DNA of 11,994 bases, taken from Sulfurovum sp. (GTDB taxonomy: Bacteria; Campylobacterota; Campylobacteria; Campylobacterales; Sulfurovaceae). The notes under the pieces are model-generated. The model saw only the letters and a program-made list of their open reading frames with translations, was not told the DNA's origin and ran no database searches. The stretch is from NCBI GenBank assembly GCA_026193735.1, contig JAPHUJ010000044.1, positions 1-11,994 of the forward strand, in the 5' to 3' direction. This document shows positions 1 to 6,829 of this stretch, piece by piece. Numbering within the stretch: the first letter of the stretch is position 1; each line of letters starts with the position of its first letter. The position numbers and the translations under genes are program-made.

Positions 1-229
1 CAGTAGTGTTAGTTTTGTTATTGTCTGCAGTTTCATTGGTTTCGTTATCTTCTAGCCAATGACTCACTGTTGTATCTATTATATCAGACCACTTTATAAT
101 TTTTTCAGAAAAAGTCTTGTGCATTTTATCTATATAGCTAGGTTCATCTACTATGTTACTATTGCTGTCAGCACTACATAGAGATAATAATAATGACAAG
201 ATCACGATGCCTCTTAAGATAATAACCAC
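1..229 (-). CDS. Exported protein of unknown function, N-terminal part only
   Basis: The open frame runs off the left edge of the window, leaving the first 76 residues. I chose the GTG start at 229 because an AGGG Shine-Dalgarno lies 8 nt before it; a TTG two codons upstream is possible, and the frame is closed by TAA at 253-251. The protein begins MVIILRGIVILSLLLSLCSA, a clear signal peptide. Cys18 could be a lipidation site (LSLC, although Leu at -1 is unusual), or signal peptidase I could cut after Ala20. The mature part has DEPSYIDKMHKTFSEKIIKW, then WSDIIDTTVSHWLEDNETNE, and a run rich in Asn and Thr: acidic, polar and helix-like. I do not recognise a named family. It follows the DUF4282-like gene by 52 nt on the same strand. 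That it is a real gene rests on the signal peptide plus the Shine-Dalgarno; function is unknown. Confidence 0.66.
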   Translation of the reverse strand, partial: MVIILRGIVILSLLLSLCSADSNSNIVDEPSYIDKMHKTFSEKIIKWSDIIDTTVSHWLEDNETNETADNNKTNTT

Positions 230-281
230 TTCCAAATCCCTATCATAAATTTATCTACATAATATATCATAATATTTTTAA

Positions 282-590
282 TTAAGTTAATTTCATAAGT
301 GCATCATGCATATCAAAATAAGCGATGAAGAACTCAAATATTACTCGCCAAAGTATTTCCATACAGAAAAAACAGATGAAAAAAACGGCATATATAAGGA
401 AACGTTGTCTAGAGACAGTATGTGTTTCCAATGATGTTTTAACTTTTTTAGATATTTCTGAAAAATATACCTTTTTAATCCAACGTGCAAGATACCAACT
501 TACCACTGGAATAAGAATAGCACCGATGTAATACATAAATATGAGAAGTGCCGGGGTAATAAATGTATGAAAAGTTAAGAAATCTTTCAT
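282..590 (-). CDS. DUF4282-like small membrane protein
   Basis: This encodes 102 residues from the ATG at 590, preceded by AAGGA with 5 nt spacing. The same frame stays open a further 32 codons upstream, but that stretch lacks a comparable ribosome site and would run into the divergent gene's start. The protein begins MKDFLTFHTFITPALLIF, which together with two hydrophobic helices (about 12-36 and 63-91), a basic loop between them (KVYFSEISKKVK), and an ending with WRVIFEFFIAYFDMHDAL resembles DUF4282 proteins, whose usual architecture is two helices and a conserved FEFFIAYF-like end. No biochemical role is known for the family. It is divergent from the ADP-ribosylglycohydrolase gene and is followed by the exported-protein gene. 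Family assignment is from recall of the motif pattern, not a search. Confidence 0.75.
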   Translation of the reverse strand: MKDFLTFHTFITPALLIFMYYIGAILIPVVSWYLARWIKKVYFSEISKKVKTSLETHTVSRQRFLIYAVFFICFFCMEILWRVIFEFFIAYFDMHDALMKLT

Positions 591-617
591 TGTTATCCTT
601 TCTAGTCGTGATATGTA

Positions 618-623
618 AGTATA
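618..623 (-). promoter_or_regulatory. Candidate -10 box for the DUF4282-like gene
   Basis: The minus strand reads TATACT here, 28 nt before the ATG at 590, a suitable place for a sigma70-type -10 element. I see no convincing -35 hexamer at 16-18 nt, which is common in Campylobacterota promoters. The surrounding 94-nt gap (591-684) separates two divergent genes; no clear -10 for the plus-strand gene could be fixed in its AT-rich right half. Confidence 0.35.
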
Positions 624-684
624 CACTAGGTAAGTAAAGTTTGTTTGGTTATATTGAAATAATAATATTAATGATTGGAATAAC

Positions 685-1749
685 ATGAATGTAAGAACAA
701 AACAAGAAGCTATAGAAGGTGCATTTTTCGGTGCATTAGTGGGAGATGCCCTCTGTCTAGGAAGTCACTATGAATATGACGCACAAAAGATATTTAAAGC
801 TTATGGCAACAAACCTATAGAAAAGTTCATGAGTCCGGGAGAGATGATGGGTGGGCAGACGCATGGTATAGGGTGGGGTGAGCGAAACTATCATCCTGGA
901 AAGAAAGCTGGTGGTACAACTGACTATGGTGACTATAACATTTTGGTTCTGGAACATTTGGCTGCCACTGCTTACCCACCAAGAGAGTTTGATGTCGCTG
1001 CACTCATTCCACACTGGATGAACCGCTTGACAAATAACTGGGGCTCATGGATATGTACCATGACACGTGAAACTTTTGCACAGGTTCAAGCAGGAAAACA
1101 TGTAAACGAATTAGGAGGCATCTCAAATGCCATGGCCATCCGTCATGTAGCAGCTCATGGGTATTATGATGATGAAGAAACACTAGCGAAGGTAGCAAGA
1201 AAAGCCATGTTCACACACACCAGTGAAGAAGCCTTGAGTGGTGGTGAATTTTTTGCACGGGTTACACATAGAGTCATACATGGTATGCATCCGCGTGATG
1301 CCATAGAACTCGTGGCTGCGCAGATGAACCCTTTTATTGCTTCTAAAGTATCACAAGCCTTAGGAAAATATCAAGAAGCTGTTGATCCGGATACAGAACT
1401 TTCACAGGAACAATTTGTTGATGACTTAGCACTGACATCTATGGCAAGACTTTGGGATATAGGCCGAAGTGAGCCTATAAGAGTTGGAAAAGCAAGTCCA
1501 ACAGAAGGTACACTCCCAGGAGCTGTTTATTTTATACTTAAATATGCCAATGAGGAAGAGGGGTTAAAAAAAGCCTTACAAGCCAACACTATGGTAGGAG
1601 GAGACAATGCCTCTAGAGCTATTGCCATAGGCATGGTATTGGGTGCCTACAAAGGTGTAGATGCTATATCTTCTGAATGGAAAGAGAGTTTAGATGATTG
1701 GGCGTATTGCGAAGGATTGTTGAAGAAATTACCGTTGATGAAGGTGTAA
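685..1749 (+). CDS. ADP-ribosylglycohydrolase family protein (divergent metal site)
   Basis: The 354-residue product matches the length and signature layout of the ADP-ribosylglycohydrolase (DraG/ARH/J1-crystallin) family. It opens with GAFFGALVGDALCLGSHYEY (12-31), the usual family N-terminal motif, and ends with GGDNASRAIAIGMVLGAYKG (305-324), the counterpart of the GGDTDT...GA..G motif. Classical members use a TDDT-like site near residue 70-80 and a D-x-D in the second motif to hold two Mg2+ ions. Here the first is GGTTDYGDYN (76-85) and the second has Asn-Ala in place of T-D, so only part of the dinuclear site is kept. It may remove ADP-ribose from some substrate, or act on or bind something else. 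No DraT-like partner is in the window. It is cytosolic, with no signal peptide. It is a single gene, divergent from the DUF4282-like gene and convergent with the TauE/SafE gene 13 nt away. The ATG has only a weak GGAA ribosome site. Confidence 0.85.
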   Translation: MNVRTKQEAIEGAFFGALVGDALCLGSHYEYDAQKIFKAYGNKPIEKFMSPGEMMGGQTHGIGWGERNYHPGKKAGGTTDYGDYNILVLEHLAATAYPPREFDVAALIPHWMNRLTNNWGSWICTMTRETFAQVQAGKHVNELGGISNAMAIRHVAAHGYYDDEETLAKVARKAMFTHTSEEALSGGEFFARVTHRVIHGMHPRDAIELVAAQMNPFIASKVSQALGKYQEAVDPDTELSQEQFVDDLALTSMARLWDIGRSEPIRVGKASPTEGTLPGAVYFILKYANEEEGLKKALQANTMVGGDNASRAIAIGMVLGAYKGVDAISSEWKESLDDWAYCEGLLKKLPLMKV

Positions 1750-1762
1750 CTCAGAGAGGGTG

Positions 1763-2524
1763 CTACTTAAGTACCTCAAAGGGTCTTAATCCACTTGCAT
1801 TGACTTCTTTCTCTTCTTCACAACAGTTAAGTACAGATTTTTCCGGGTTTTCTATAAAGTCGTACCCTCTATATATAGTGTGAATACCAAATAGAATAAC
1901 TACAATAGAAGCCAGGTTCATCATCACTTTTCGAAATGCGCTTTTACCAAGAAGCTGTGTAAAGAATCCCAGACTAAAAAGTGCAGGTACTGTACTGATA
2001 CCAAAGGTAAGCATCACAAGTGCTCCCCAAAGAGGACTGCCTGTACTTGCAGCGGTTACAGCAAAAAAGTAGACCAAGCCACAAGGCAAAAGACCATTGA
2101 GAAGCCCTAAAATATAAAAACTATAAAGTGATTTTGACTGTAATACTTGACGGAAAACATTCTGATACCATTTACTTTTAGAAAAAGAATGTTCAAGTTT
2201 TGTCAAGAACTCAATCTTTCCTAAAAGAGATAATCCTGCCAATATCATAAAGATACCTGCGATAATAGTAAGTGCTGCCGTAGTGTAGCCGTTAAACTGT
2301 GCCACCCCACCAATGGCTCCAAAAATGGCTCCCAGCATGACATAGGTTGTAATACGTCCAAAGGAATACACAAGATGTGCAAAGCTCTGCATGAGATTAG
2401 ACCATTTATCATCCACCTTTCTACTGCTATAAGCAATGACTATACCTCCGCACATCCCTATACAGTGTCCAAAAGAACCTAAAAAAGCGATCGTCGCAAT
2501 AGAAAACATATCAATACTTTCCAT
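1763..2524 (-). CDS. TauE/SafE family (DsbD_2-type) integral membrane protein
   Basis: This 253-residue polytopic membrane protein has GSFGHCIGMCGG (16-27) in helix 1 and NGLLPCGLVYFF (143-154) in the middle helix, the twin half-motifs of the cytochrome c biogenesis transmembrane/'sulfite exporter TauE/SafE' group (DsbD_2-like). Cys21, Cys25 and Cys148 are the conserved cysteines. About six hydrophobic helices are visible. After the last helix comes a soluble tail with NCCEEEKE (Cys234, Cys235), an additional candidate metal or thiol site. Members of this group are linked to copper handling, oxidase maturation or transmembrane electron transfer; the exact cargo is unproven. It is the last gene of the eight-gene block: its ATG follows the stop codon of the preceding NosL-like gene with no gap, so translation is probably coupled. 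No hairpin with a T-run follows it; the next gene is convergent. Confidence 0.85.
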   Translation of the reverse strand: MESIDMFSIATIAFLGSFGHCIGMCGGIVIAYSSRKVDDKWSNLMQSFAHLVYSFGRITTYVMLGAIFGAIGGVAQFNGYTTAALTIIAGIFMILAGLSLLGKIEFLTKLEHSFSKSKWYQNVFRQVLQSKSLYSFYILGLLNGLLPCGLVYFFAVTAASTGSPLWGALVMLTFGISTVPALFSLGFFTQLLGKSAFRKVMMNLASIVVILFGIHTIYRGYDFIENPEKSVLNCCEEEKEVNASGLRPFEVLK

Positions 2525-3028
2525 CTATGTTCCCAATAACTTTTTTCTTATTTTTGGGTTAGCCAAATTTTCACCTCTCAACATGCGAAGCTGCATTTCT
2601 GAAAAGTCTATAGTATCTTCAATTTTATGTTCTCTTGCTCCAAACCCATATTGCATTGCTGTTTTGTCTTTTACTCCATACCATGCAGTTTTGGCATCTA
2701 TCCATTTATCAGTATCGATCGTGTAGACCCATATTTTTGCATCTTCTTTAAACGATTTGTCTTCCAACCATAAGATCATACAGCCCGGATCATCAAAGAA
2801 CCATGTTTTCCCATCAGGAGCAACCACTTGTAGACTGTTTCTCTTTGTTGTGATAAGCATCTTGCAGTATGAATCATTGGTAAAATTTACCTTGATGGGC
2901 AAGGCCTTCATCTGTATGTTGTTCTTTACGACAGTTATGGGTTGTGTGTCTTTGGCCATCGAAACAAAAATAATAGCAATAATACTAATGATTACAAAGA
3001 TGACAAGCAGGGGTAAAAGTTTCTTCAT
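2525..3028 (-). CDS. Divergent membrane-anchored NosL-like protein
   Basis: I start this at the ATG at 3028 (MKKLLPLL), which has GGAG 5 nt upstream; a longer frame to 3091 would overlap the preceding gene and lacks such a site. The 167-residue product has one N-terminal helix (about 4-24), then a periplasmic domain. That domain retains the order of NosL features in reduced form: YCKML (54-58; Cys55 and Met57 in place of CxxCGM), WFFDDPGCMILW (76-87), DTDKWIDAKTAWYG (105-118), and TAMQYGFGA (123-131). The last two line up with TDFYTLKVINARKAFYVV and TTLKFIDVLRSWYVV in the two other NosL proteins of the block. NosL binds Cu(I) for N2O reductase maturation; here Cys55, Met57, Cys83 and Met84 are candidate ligands. 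It would usually be called hypothetical; the NosL relation is my reading of the pattern. Confidence 0.72.
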   Translation of the reverse strand: MKKLLPLLVIFVIISIIAIIFVSMAKDTQPITVVKNNIQMKALPIKVNFTNDSYCKMLITTKRNSLQVVAPDGKTWFFDDPGCMILWLEDKSFKEDAKIWVYTIDTDKWIDAKTAWYGVKDKTAMQYGFGAREHKIEDTIDFSEMQLRMLRGENLANPKIRKKLLGT

Positions 3029-3039
3029 AAAGACTCCAT

Positions 3040-4008
3040 TTATAATAATACACCATTTCTCAGGTAGTAAACTGCCACATATGCTGTGCATAATAGCACA
3101 AACAAGCTAAGCAACCATACAACAATATTTTTCGACTTAGGATCTGTTTTTCCTAACCATAGAGTAGAGATAGCATCACTTAATCCTATATATGTTCCCA
3201 TAAAAAGTGATGCCCATAAAAGGTACCCTACATAAGCATACTCTGCCTGTAACATACAAAATGGACATTTATGCGTAGGAAGTTGGTAAACATATGTACC
3301 AAAAAAGTAAACTACCGCATAGTAAGCGATATAAACAAAAAGTATATTCGTAAGTATATAAAGTAATGTGTACCCACTTTTAAGGCTTAAAATGACCAAA
3401 ATATAGAGCAAATAAAATAATACTAACAGTAACGAGACAGATAAACCAAAGGGAAGGGGGTTAGCACCTTCAAGTTGACCAAAAAGTGCCGAACAGCAGC
3501 TTACAGGCAGATGCGTGTCTATGTTTGAAAAGTAACTAAAGTCTAAGCCTAACTCCAAAACAATGAACACAAAGATAAGGCTAAAAAGCCATGACTTATG
3601 CTTGAACCATTGATGGTTTTTAGTACGCATATCATAATAGTGTATATAGAACCAAAGGGTCAATAAAAAGAGTATGGATAATTTTAATACTAAAAGATAT
3701 GAACCGTATACGTTGGCTTTTATGACTCCTGCACCACACATGGCACCGGGCAACAAAAGCGACAATGCATCTATACTGAAAATAAAATAGACGACCAAAA
3801 TAAACTTCATCACAAAGACAAAAAGAATAATGGTACTCACCAAATAAGCCTGTCTTTCTAAAGCAAACTGAAATGGCATGAAGCTCTCAAAATCCCATTT
3901 AACCAAAACTTTTAAGGATACAACAAACGCAACAAGAAGCAGGATAAAAAGTGTAGATTCACTGAGGAGAAAGACAATGATCTGATTTGAGAGAAGTACT
4001 TCATTCAT
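3040..4008 (-). CDS. Cys-rich polytopic membrane protein of unknown function
   Basis: The 322-residue product has about eight hydrophobic helices (roughly 14-36, 54-76, 104-123, 139-156, 186-208, 217-237, 255-277, 296-316). Basic loops (MRTKNHQWFKHK around 127-138 and KTDPKSK around 287-293) put loops 1, 3, 5 and 7 in the cytoplasm. The remaining loops carry all the loop cysteines: GAMCGAG (Cys91), PVSCCSALFG (Cys171, Cys172) and THKCPFCML (Cys248, Cys251). The CPFC pair recalls thiol-disulfide or metal-binding CxxC sites, as in DsbB/VKOR-like proteins, but I cannot place it in either family. Its ATG at 4008 has AAAGGTG just upstream, directly after the ATPase stop (10-nt gap), and the next gene starts 11 nt after it. 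I infer a role in the block's envelope metal or thiol chemistry; the function is not known. Confidence 0.78.
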   Translation of the reverse strand: MNEVLLSNQIIVFLLSESTLFILLLVAFVVSLKVLVKWDFESFMPFQFALERQAYLVSTIILFVFVMKFILVVYFIFSIDALSLLLPGAMCGAGVIKANVYGSYLLVLKLSILFLLTLWFYIHYYDMRTKNHQWFKHKSWLFSLIFVFIVLELGLDFSYFSNIDTHLPVSCCSALFGQLEGANPLPFGLSVSLLLVLFYLLYILVILSLKSGYTLLYILTNILFVYIAYYAVVYFFGTYVYQLPTHKCPFCMLQAEYAYVGYLLWASLFMGTYIGLSDAISTLWLGKTDPKSKNIVVWLLSLFVLLCTAYVAVYYLRNGVLL

Positions 4009-4018
4009 CAGAACACCT

Positions 4019-4699
4019 TTAACCTATCATGCCATCGACCATAGGTATGACGGTACTCTCAAATGATAAGCTATCAAACAAAGGATCATGAGTAGCAATT
4101 ACGATGGTTTTGCCCATGCGATGTAACTCGCCGAGTATCTCGATGAATAACAGTGAATTGTCTCTGTCAAGATTGGCAGTGGGCTCGTCACAAAGAATGA
4201 TGTTCGGGCTGGCTACTAACGCTCTAGCGATTGCTGTACGCTGTTTCTCTCCACCAGATAGCCTGCTTGCCAAGACTTCTTTTTTATGCATGATGTTTGC
4301 AACTTTCAGTGCATCATCCACTTTTTCATGTATCTCTTTCATTTTTAATCCAGAAGGAATAAGAGGGATAGTGACATTTTCATTTACAGACAAATGTTCA
4401 AAAAGATTGAAATGCTGAAAGATCATACCTATCTTTTTGGCACGTAGTTCGGAAGCAAATAGATCTGGCAGTTTACTTATGGGTTCACCTTCTATGAGGA
4501 CTTTACCTGAACTGGGTTTGTCAAGTCCTGCTATAAGCGAGAGAAGGGTTGTTTTACCACTGCCACTCACACCTTTCAGTACGACACACTCACCTTGTCC
4601 TATGCTTAGGTTTATATCTTTAAGCACGGGCATTGCATTACCCGCATGGTGAAATGTTCTATAGAGGTTTTCTATCTGTATCATCGTCTTATTACTCAT
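4019..4699 (-). CDS. ABC transporter ATP-binding protein, LolD/MacB type
   Basis: All catalytic parts of an ABC ATPase are present in 226 residues: Walker A GVSGSGKT (43-50), Q-loop Gln95 in IFQHFNLF, signature LSGGEKQR (147-154), Walker B IILCDEP (167-173) followed by TANLD, and the switch His204 in ATHD. The length and the phrase DEPTANLD are typical of the LolD/MacB/FtsE branch, whose members power an FtsX-type permease in mechanotransmission or lipoprotein release rather than solute import. Its start codon overlaps the permease stop as ATGA (4 nt), so the two are translationally coupled and surely form one complex. This differs from NosF, which is longer and works with a NosY-type permease. 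The substrate cannot be read from the ATPase; context suggests a partner among the NosL-like envelope proteins. Confidence 0.95.
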   Translation of the reverse strand: MSNKTMIQIENLYRTFHHAGNAMPVLKDINLSIGQGECVVLKGVSGSGKTTLLSLIAGLDKPSSGKVLIEGEPISKLPDLFASELRAKKIGMIFQHFNLFEHLSVNENVTIPLIPSGLKMKEIHEKVDDALKVANIMHKKEVLASRLSGGEKQRTAIARALVASPNIILCDEPTANLDRDNSLLFIEILGELHRMGKTIVIATHDPLFDSLSFESTVIPMVDGMIG

Positions 4700-5874
4700 A
4701 GCATGGCCTCTTTGGGCTCAGTTACAGAGACTCTCCATACAGGTATCAATACTGCTGCTATGAATGGCAGAGCATAGATAAGAAAAATAGAAGTCAGTAC
4801 TGAAAAGTCAAGCACCGGAACAAATGTTAGTGTGTTCTGTAAGTTTTGACCACCTAAAAAAACTTCTTTAAGTAAGGGTGCACCCAAAACAAAAACATAC
4901 ACATATGCGAAGAATACACCTAAGATATAAGAGGCAAATACTATGACAAGTGTCTCAGTGAATTTAAATTTCAACACATCGTTAATACTCCATCCCAGTG
5001 CACGCAGTAAACCTATATTCCGTCGTTCTGAAGAGTAGACCATGCTGTAACGTTGGTAGAGTATTAAAGTAAAAGTACTCAACACGACTAAAAAGAGGAT
5101 AAGAAATAGACCTCCTTTATAGTTGTAGAGGTTTTCATAGGATTTTTGTACATCTTTTTTATTGACTACTTGAAGATCATAATGCAAGGCAGAGACTTTG
5201 TCGGTCATCATGTCCCACTCATCCGGATTAGGAACGTTAAACGTAATGTCTGATACCTCTTCTTCACTATATCCTAAGATTTTTCGGGCCAAGTCTATGG
5301 GCATGACCATCATGTCATTGGCTATGAGATTACTTTGGAAGGGAAGGGTTTTAAAAATATTTACTTTTTCAAAGGTTCCCTCAGGTGTTAAAAAATTGTA
5401 ATCATCTTTGTAAAAGTGTGCATCCAAATATGTCTTTACACCTTCTCCTACTAACATTTTACTACCATTCAAAAAGGCTTTGATGTCGGTTTTGGCTATA
5501 AGTTTTTGAAGATTTTCATGGCTTTGTTCTTCAAGAAAATCTACACCAACTATAAGAAAAGATCTCTCTTTAGCTTTAAAAAAATATCGCCCATAGACTC
5601 TTTGGATCACATTACTCACACCATAGATATCAATAAGTTCATCTTCCCATATCATAGGGGTAGGGACAGATATACCACCTTGTACACGTGAGACTACAAA
5701 GTCTGGTTGAACCTTTAAAGTCTCTTCTAAAGAAAAACGTATGGAAGAAGAGATAAAAAGTACAGAAGAAAGTAAAAAAAGTATCATCGCTGATATCACG
5801 ATCACGCTTAAGTGTTTACTTCGTTCTTTAAAAAGTTGAAGGGTGAGGAAGTGCCAAAAAGCATTAGCGTTCAT
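4696..5874 (-). CDS. ABC transporter permease, FtsX/MacB-type
   Basis: The 392-residue protein has the MacB/FtsX plan: one helix near the N-terminus (about 22-45), a large periplasmic domain (about 46-253), then three helices (about 254-274, 307-330, 358-380). The sequence SSERRNIGLLRALGWS (281-296) after the second helix is the coupling segment typical of FtsX-domain permeases, and the C-terminal VTEPKEAML corresponds to the usual '..P..AL' end. The periplasmic domain shows no cysteine, so it is not itself an obvious metal site. The ATG at 5874 sits inside the end of the 77-aa gene (11-nt overlap) with GGA about 8 nt upstream. It pairs with the ATPase encoded just downstream. In known relatives the periplasmic domain works with a periplasmic or lipoprotein partner; here the NosL-like proteins and the small anchored protein are the candidates. 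Confidence 0.92.
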   Translation of the reverse strand: MNANAFWHFLTLQLFKERSKHLSVIVISAMILFLLSSVLFISSSIRFSLEETLKVQPDFVVSRVQGGISVPTPMIWEDELIDIYGVSNVIQRVYGRYFFKAKERSFLIVGVDFLEEQSHENLQKLIAKTDIKAFLNGSKMLVGEGVKTYLDAHFYKDDYNFLTPEGTFEKVNIFKTLPFQSNLIANDMMVMPIDLARKILGYSEEEVSDITFNVPNPDEWDMMTDKVSALHYDLQVVNKKDVQKSYENLYNYKGGLFLILFLVVLSTFTLILYQRYSMVYSSERRNIGLLRALGWSINDVLKFKFTETLVIVFASYILGVFFAYVYVFVLGAPLLKEVFLGGQNLQNTLTFVPVLDFSVLTSIFLIYALPFIAAVLIPVWRVSVTEPKEAML

Positions 5875-6097
5875 AAACGAAATCCATTCTGCCCAATGCC
5901 GTCATTTCAGGGTAGGTACTATTATAAACTGACTCATCGTAGCCTACACTTAAAGAGAGGTGTGTCATATGTGTAAGTGCGGTCATCTCTTGCATGGTTT
6001 TTGTGGCTTTACTATAAGGGAAAAGTCCGTAATGTAAGCTCATAGAAAATAACAAGATAACCAATAAGACGGCAAAAGCTACAAAAGGTTTTATCAA
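5864..6097 (-). CDS. Small membrane-anchored Met/His-containing protein
   Basis: The start is a TTG at 6097 preceded by AGGAA 6 nt upstream; the ribosome site lies in the 16-nt gap after the NosL stop. The 77-residue product has one helix (about 5-21) and a ~55-residue tail that should be periplasmic. The tail contains EMTALTHM (37-44) and EMTALGRM (64-71), an internal repeat of EMTALxxM, plus His43 and His46 in between. The methionines and histidines would suit Cu(I) or Cu(II) binding, but this is inference. Its end overlaps the permease start by 11 nt, which supports it being translated and linked to the transporter. I do not recognise a family; the tight coupling, signal-anchor and repeat are the only evidence that it is a real and relevant protein. 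Confidence 0.72.
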   Translation of the reverse strand: MIKPFVAFAVLLVILLFSMSLHYGLFPYSKATKTMQEMTALTHMTHLSLSVGYDESVYNSTYPEMTALGRMDFVYER

Positions 6098-6113
6098 ACG
6101 TATTTCCTATGAA

Positions 6114-6821
6114 TTATTCGGTATATTCTAAACCATCAAGCCCCATAACGAGCTTGGGTGTGATATCATCAAAGCTGATGATCTTCTCACCTCTATGATC
6201 AGTCATAAAGTTTTGTGCTGCCTCTTTGGTAAGAAAAGGTATGAGCTCATTACCCATAGGACCATAGACATCTGAACCTACAACATAAAAAGCTTTACGT
6301 GCATTTATCACTTTAAGCGTATAAAAGTCTGTAACCTCGATGTGAACTATTTTGCTTCTATCATAAGGGAAATCTATGTCGAAGATGTAAAACTTCATCA
6401 TATCTTTTACACCATCAAAATAGTGCTTTTCAATTATATCCTTTTTGGCTGCTATTTCTATGCGTGCAGCCCATTTAGGATACTTAGAGACAAACATACC
6501 ACAAACAGGACATTTAACTGCTTTAGGGACATCCATTTCTCCTTTAACATCTGTCAAATTCTCTGACTGACCGGCCATGAGAAAATAGGCTAAGGCTTCT
6601 TTGTTTCGCGCATTGAGTGTAATACACGGTTTTATGGTTTCAATCTGTTGAAGGATATCATGGAGTTGTTCACTTTTAATTTGGGATAGTTTATTTTCAT
6701 CACAAAGTTTTAATGCCACTTTCTCACCCCTCTGAACAAGCTTGGCATATTTGGAAGGGGAGAGTCCTTCAGCATATACTAGCCCAAAAATTAAAAAAGC
6801 AGCTAAGAAAATCTGTTTCAC
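6114..6821 (-). CDS. NosL-family protein with N-terminal two-cysteine domain
   Basis: The GTG at 6821 follows the previous gene by 8 nt; the ribosome site is weak (AAGTAAGA). The 235-residue product starts with a signal peptide (cleavage after about residue 17, LVYA|EGLS). Residues about 29-83 form an extra domain with Cys40 and Cys66: QRGEKVALKLC, then KPC and EALAYFLMAG. The NosL domain follows: CPVCGMFVSKYP (104-115), YFDGVKDMMKFY (136-147), TDFYTLKVINARKAFYVVG (164-182), GPMG (187-190), and AAQNF with GEKIISFDD. The usual second-motif Cys (FDSxxCM) is Asp here, so the Cu(I) site would rest on CxxCGM and Met residues. NosL delivers Cu(I) for N2O reductase in bacteria that have NosZ, but no nosZ is seen in this window, so I give no gene symbol. 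It is the second gene of the block and a paralogue of the first. Confidence 0.9.
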   Translation of the reverse strand: MKQIFLAAFLIFGLVYAEGLSPSKYAKLVQRGEKVALKLCDENKLSQIKSEQLHDILQQIETIKPCITLNARNKEALAYFLMAGQSENLTDVKGEMDVPKAVKCPVCGMFVSKYPKWAARIEIAAKKDIIEKHYFDGVKDMMKFYIFDIDFPYDRSKIVHIEVTDFYTLKVINARKAFYVVGSDVYGPMGNELIPFLTKEAAQNFMTDHRGEKIISFDDITPKLVMGLDGLEYTE

Positions 6822-6829
6822 CGGGAATC

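Noticed and set aside
591..686. Upstream extension of the DUF4282-like protein by 32 residues
   Set aside because: The ATG at 590 has a good AAGGA ribosome site and gives the family-like start MKDFLTF; the extension covers the promoter region and reaches the divergent gene's start.
1760..1780. TACTTAAGTA palindrome at the end of the TauE/SafE gene as a terminator
   Set aside because: It has no room for a loop and no T-run, and lies within the last codons of the gene.
3029..3091. Longer start for the divergent NosL-like protein (MHSICGSLLP...)
   Set aside because: It would overlap the upstream gene by 52 nt without a ribosome site, and would add residues in front of an otherwise normal N-terminal anchor beginning MKKLLP.
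4104..4652. Two plus-strand frames of 104 and 71 codons inside the ABC ATPase gene
   Set aside because: They are antisense to a gene with all ABC motifs, have no ribosome sites and read as low-complexity Ser-rich peptides.
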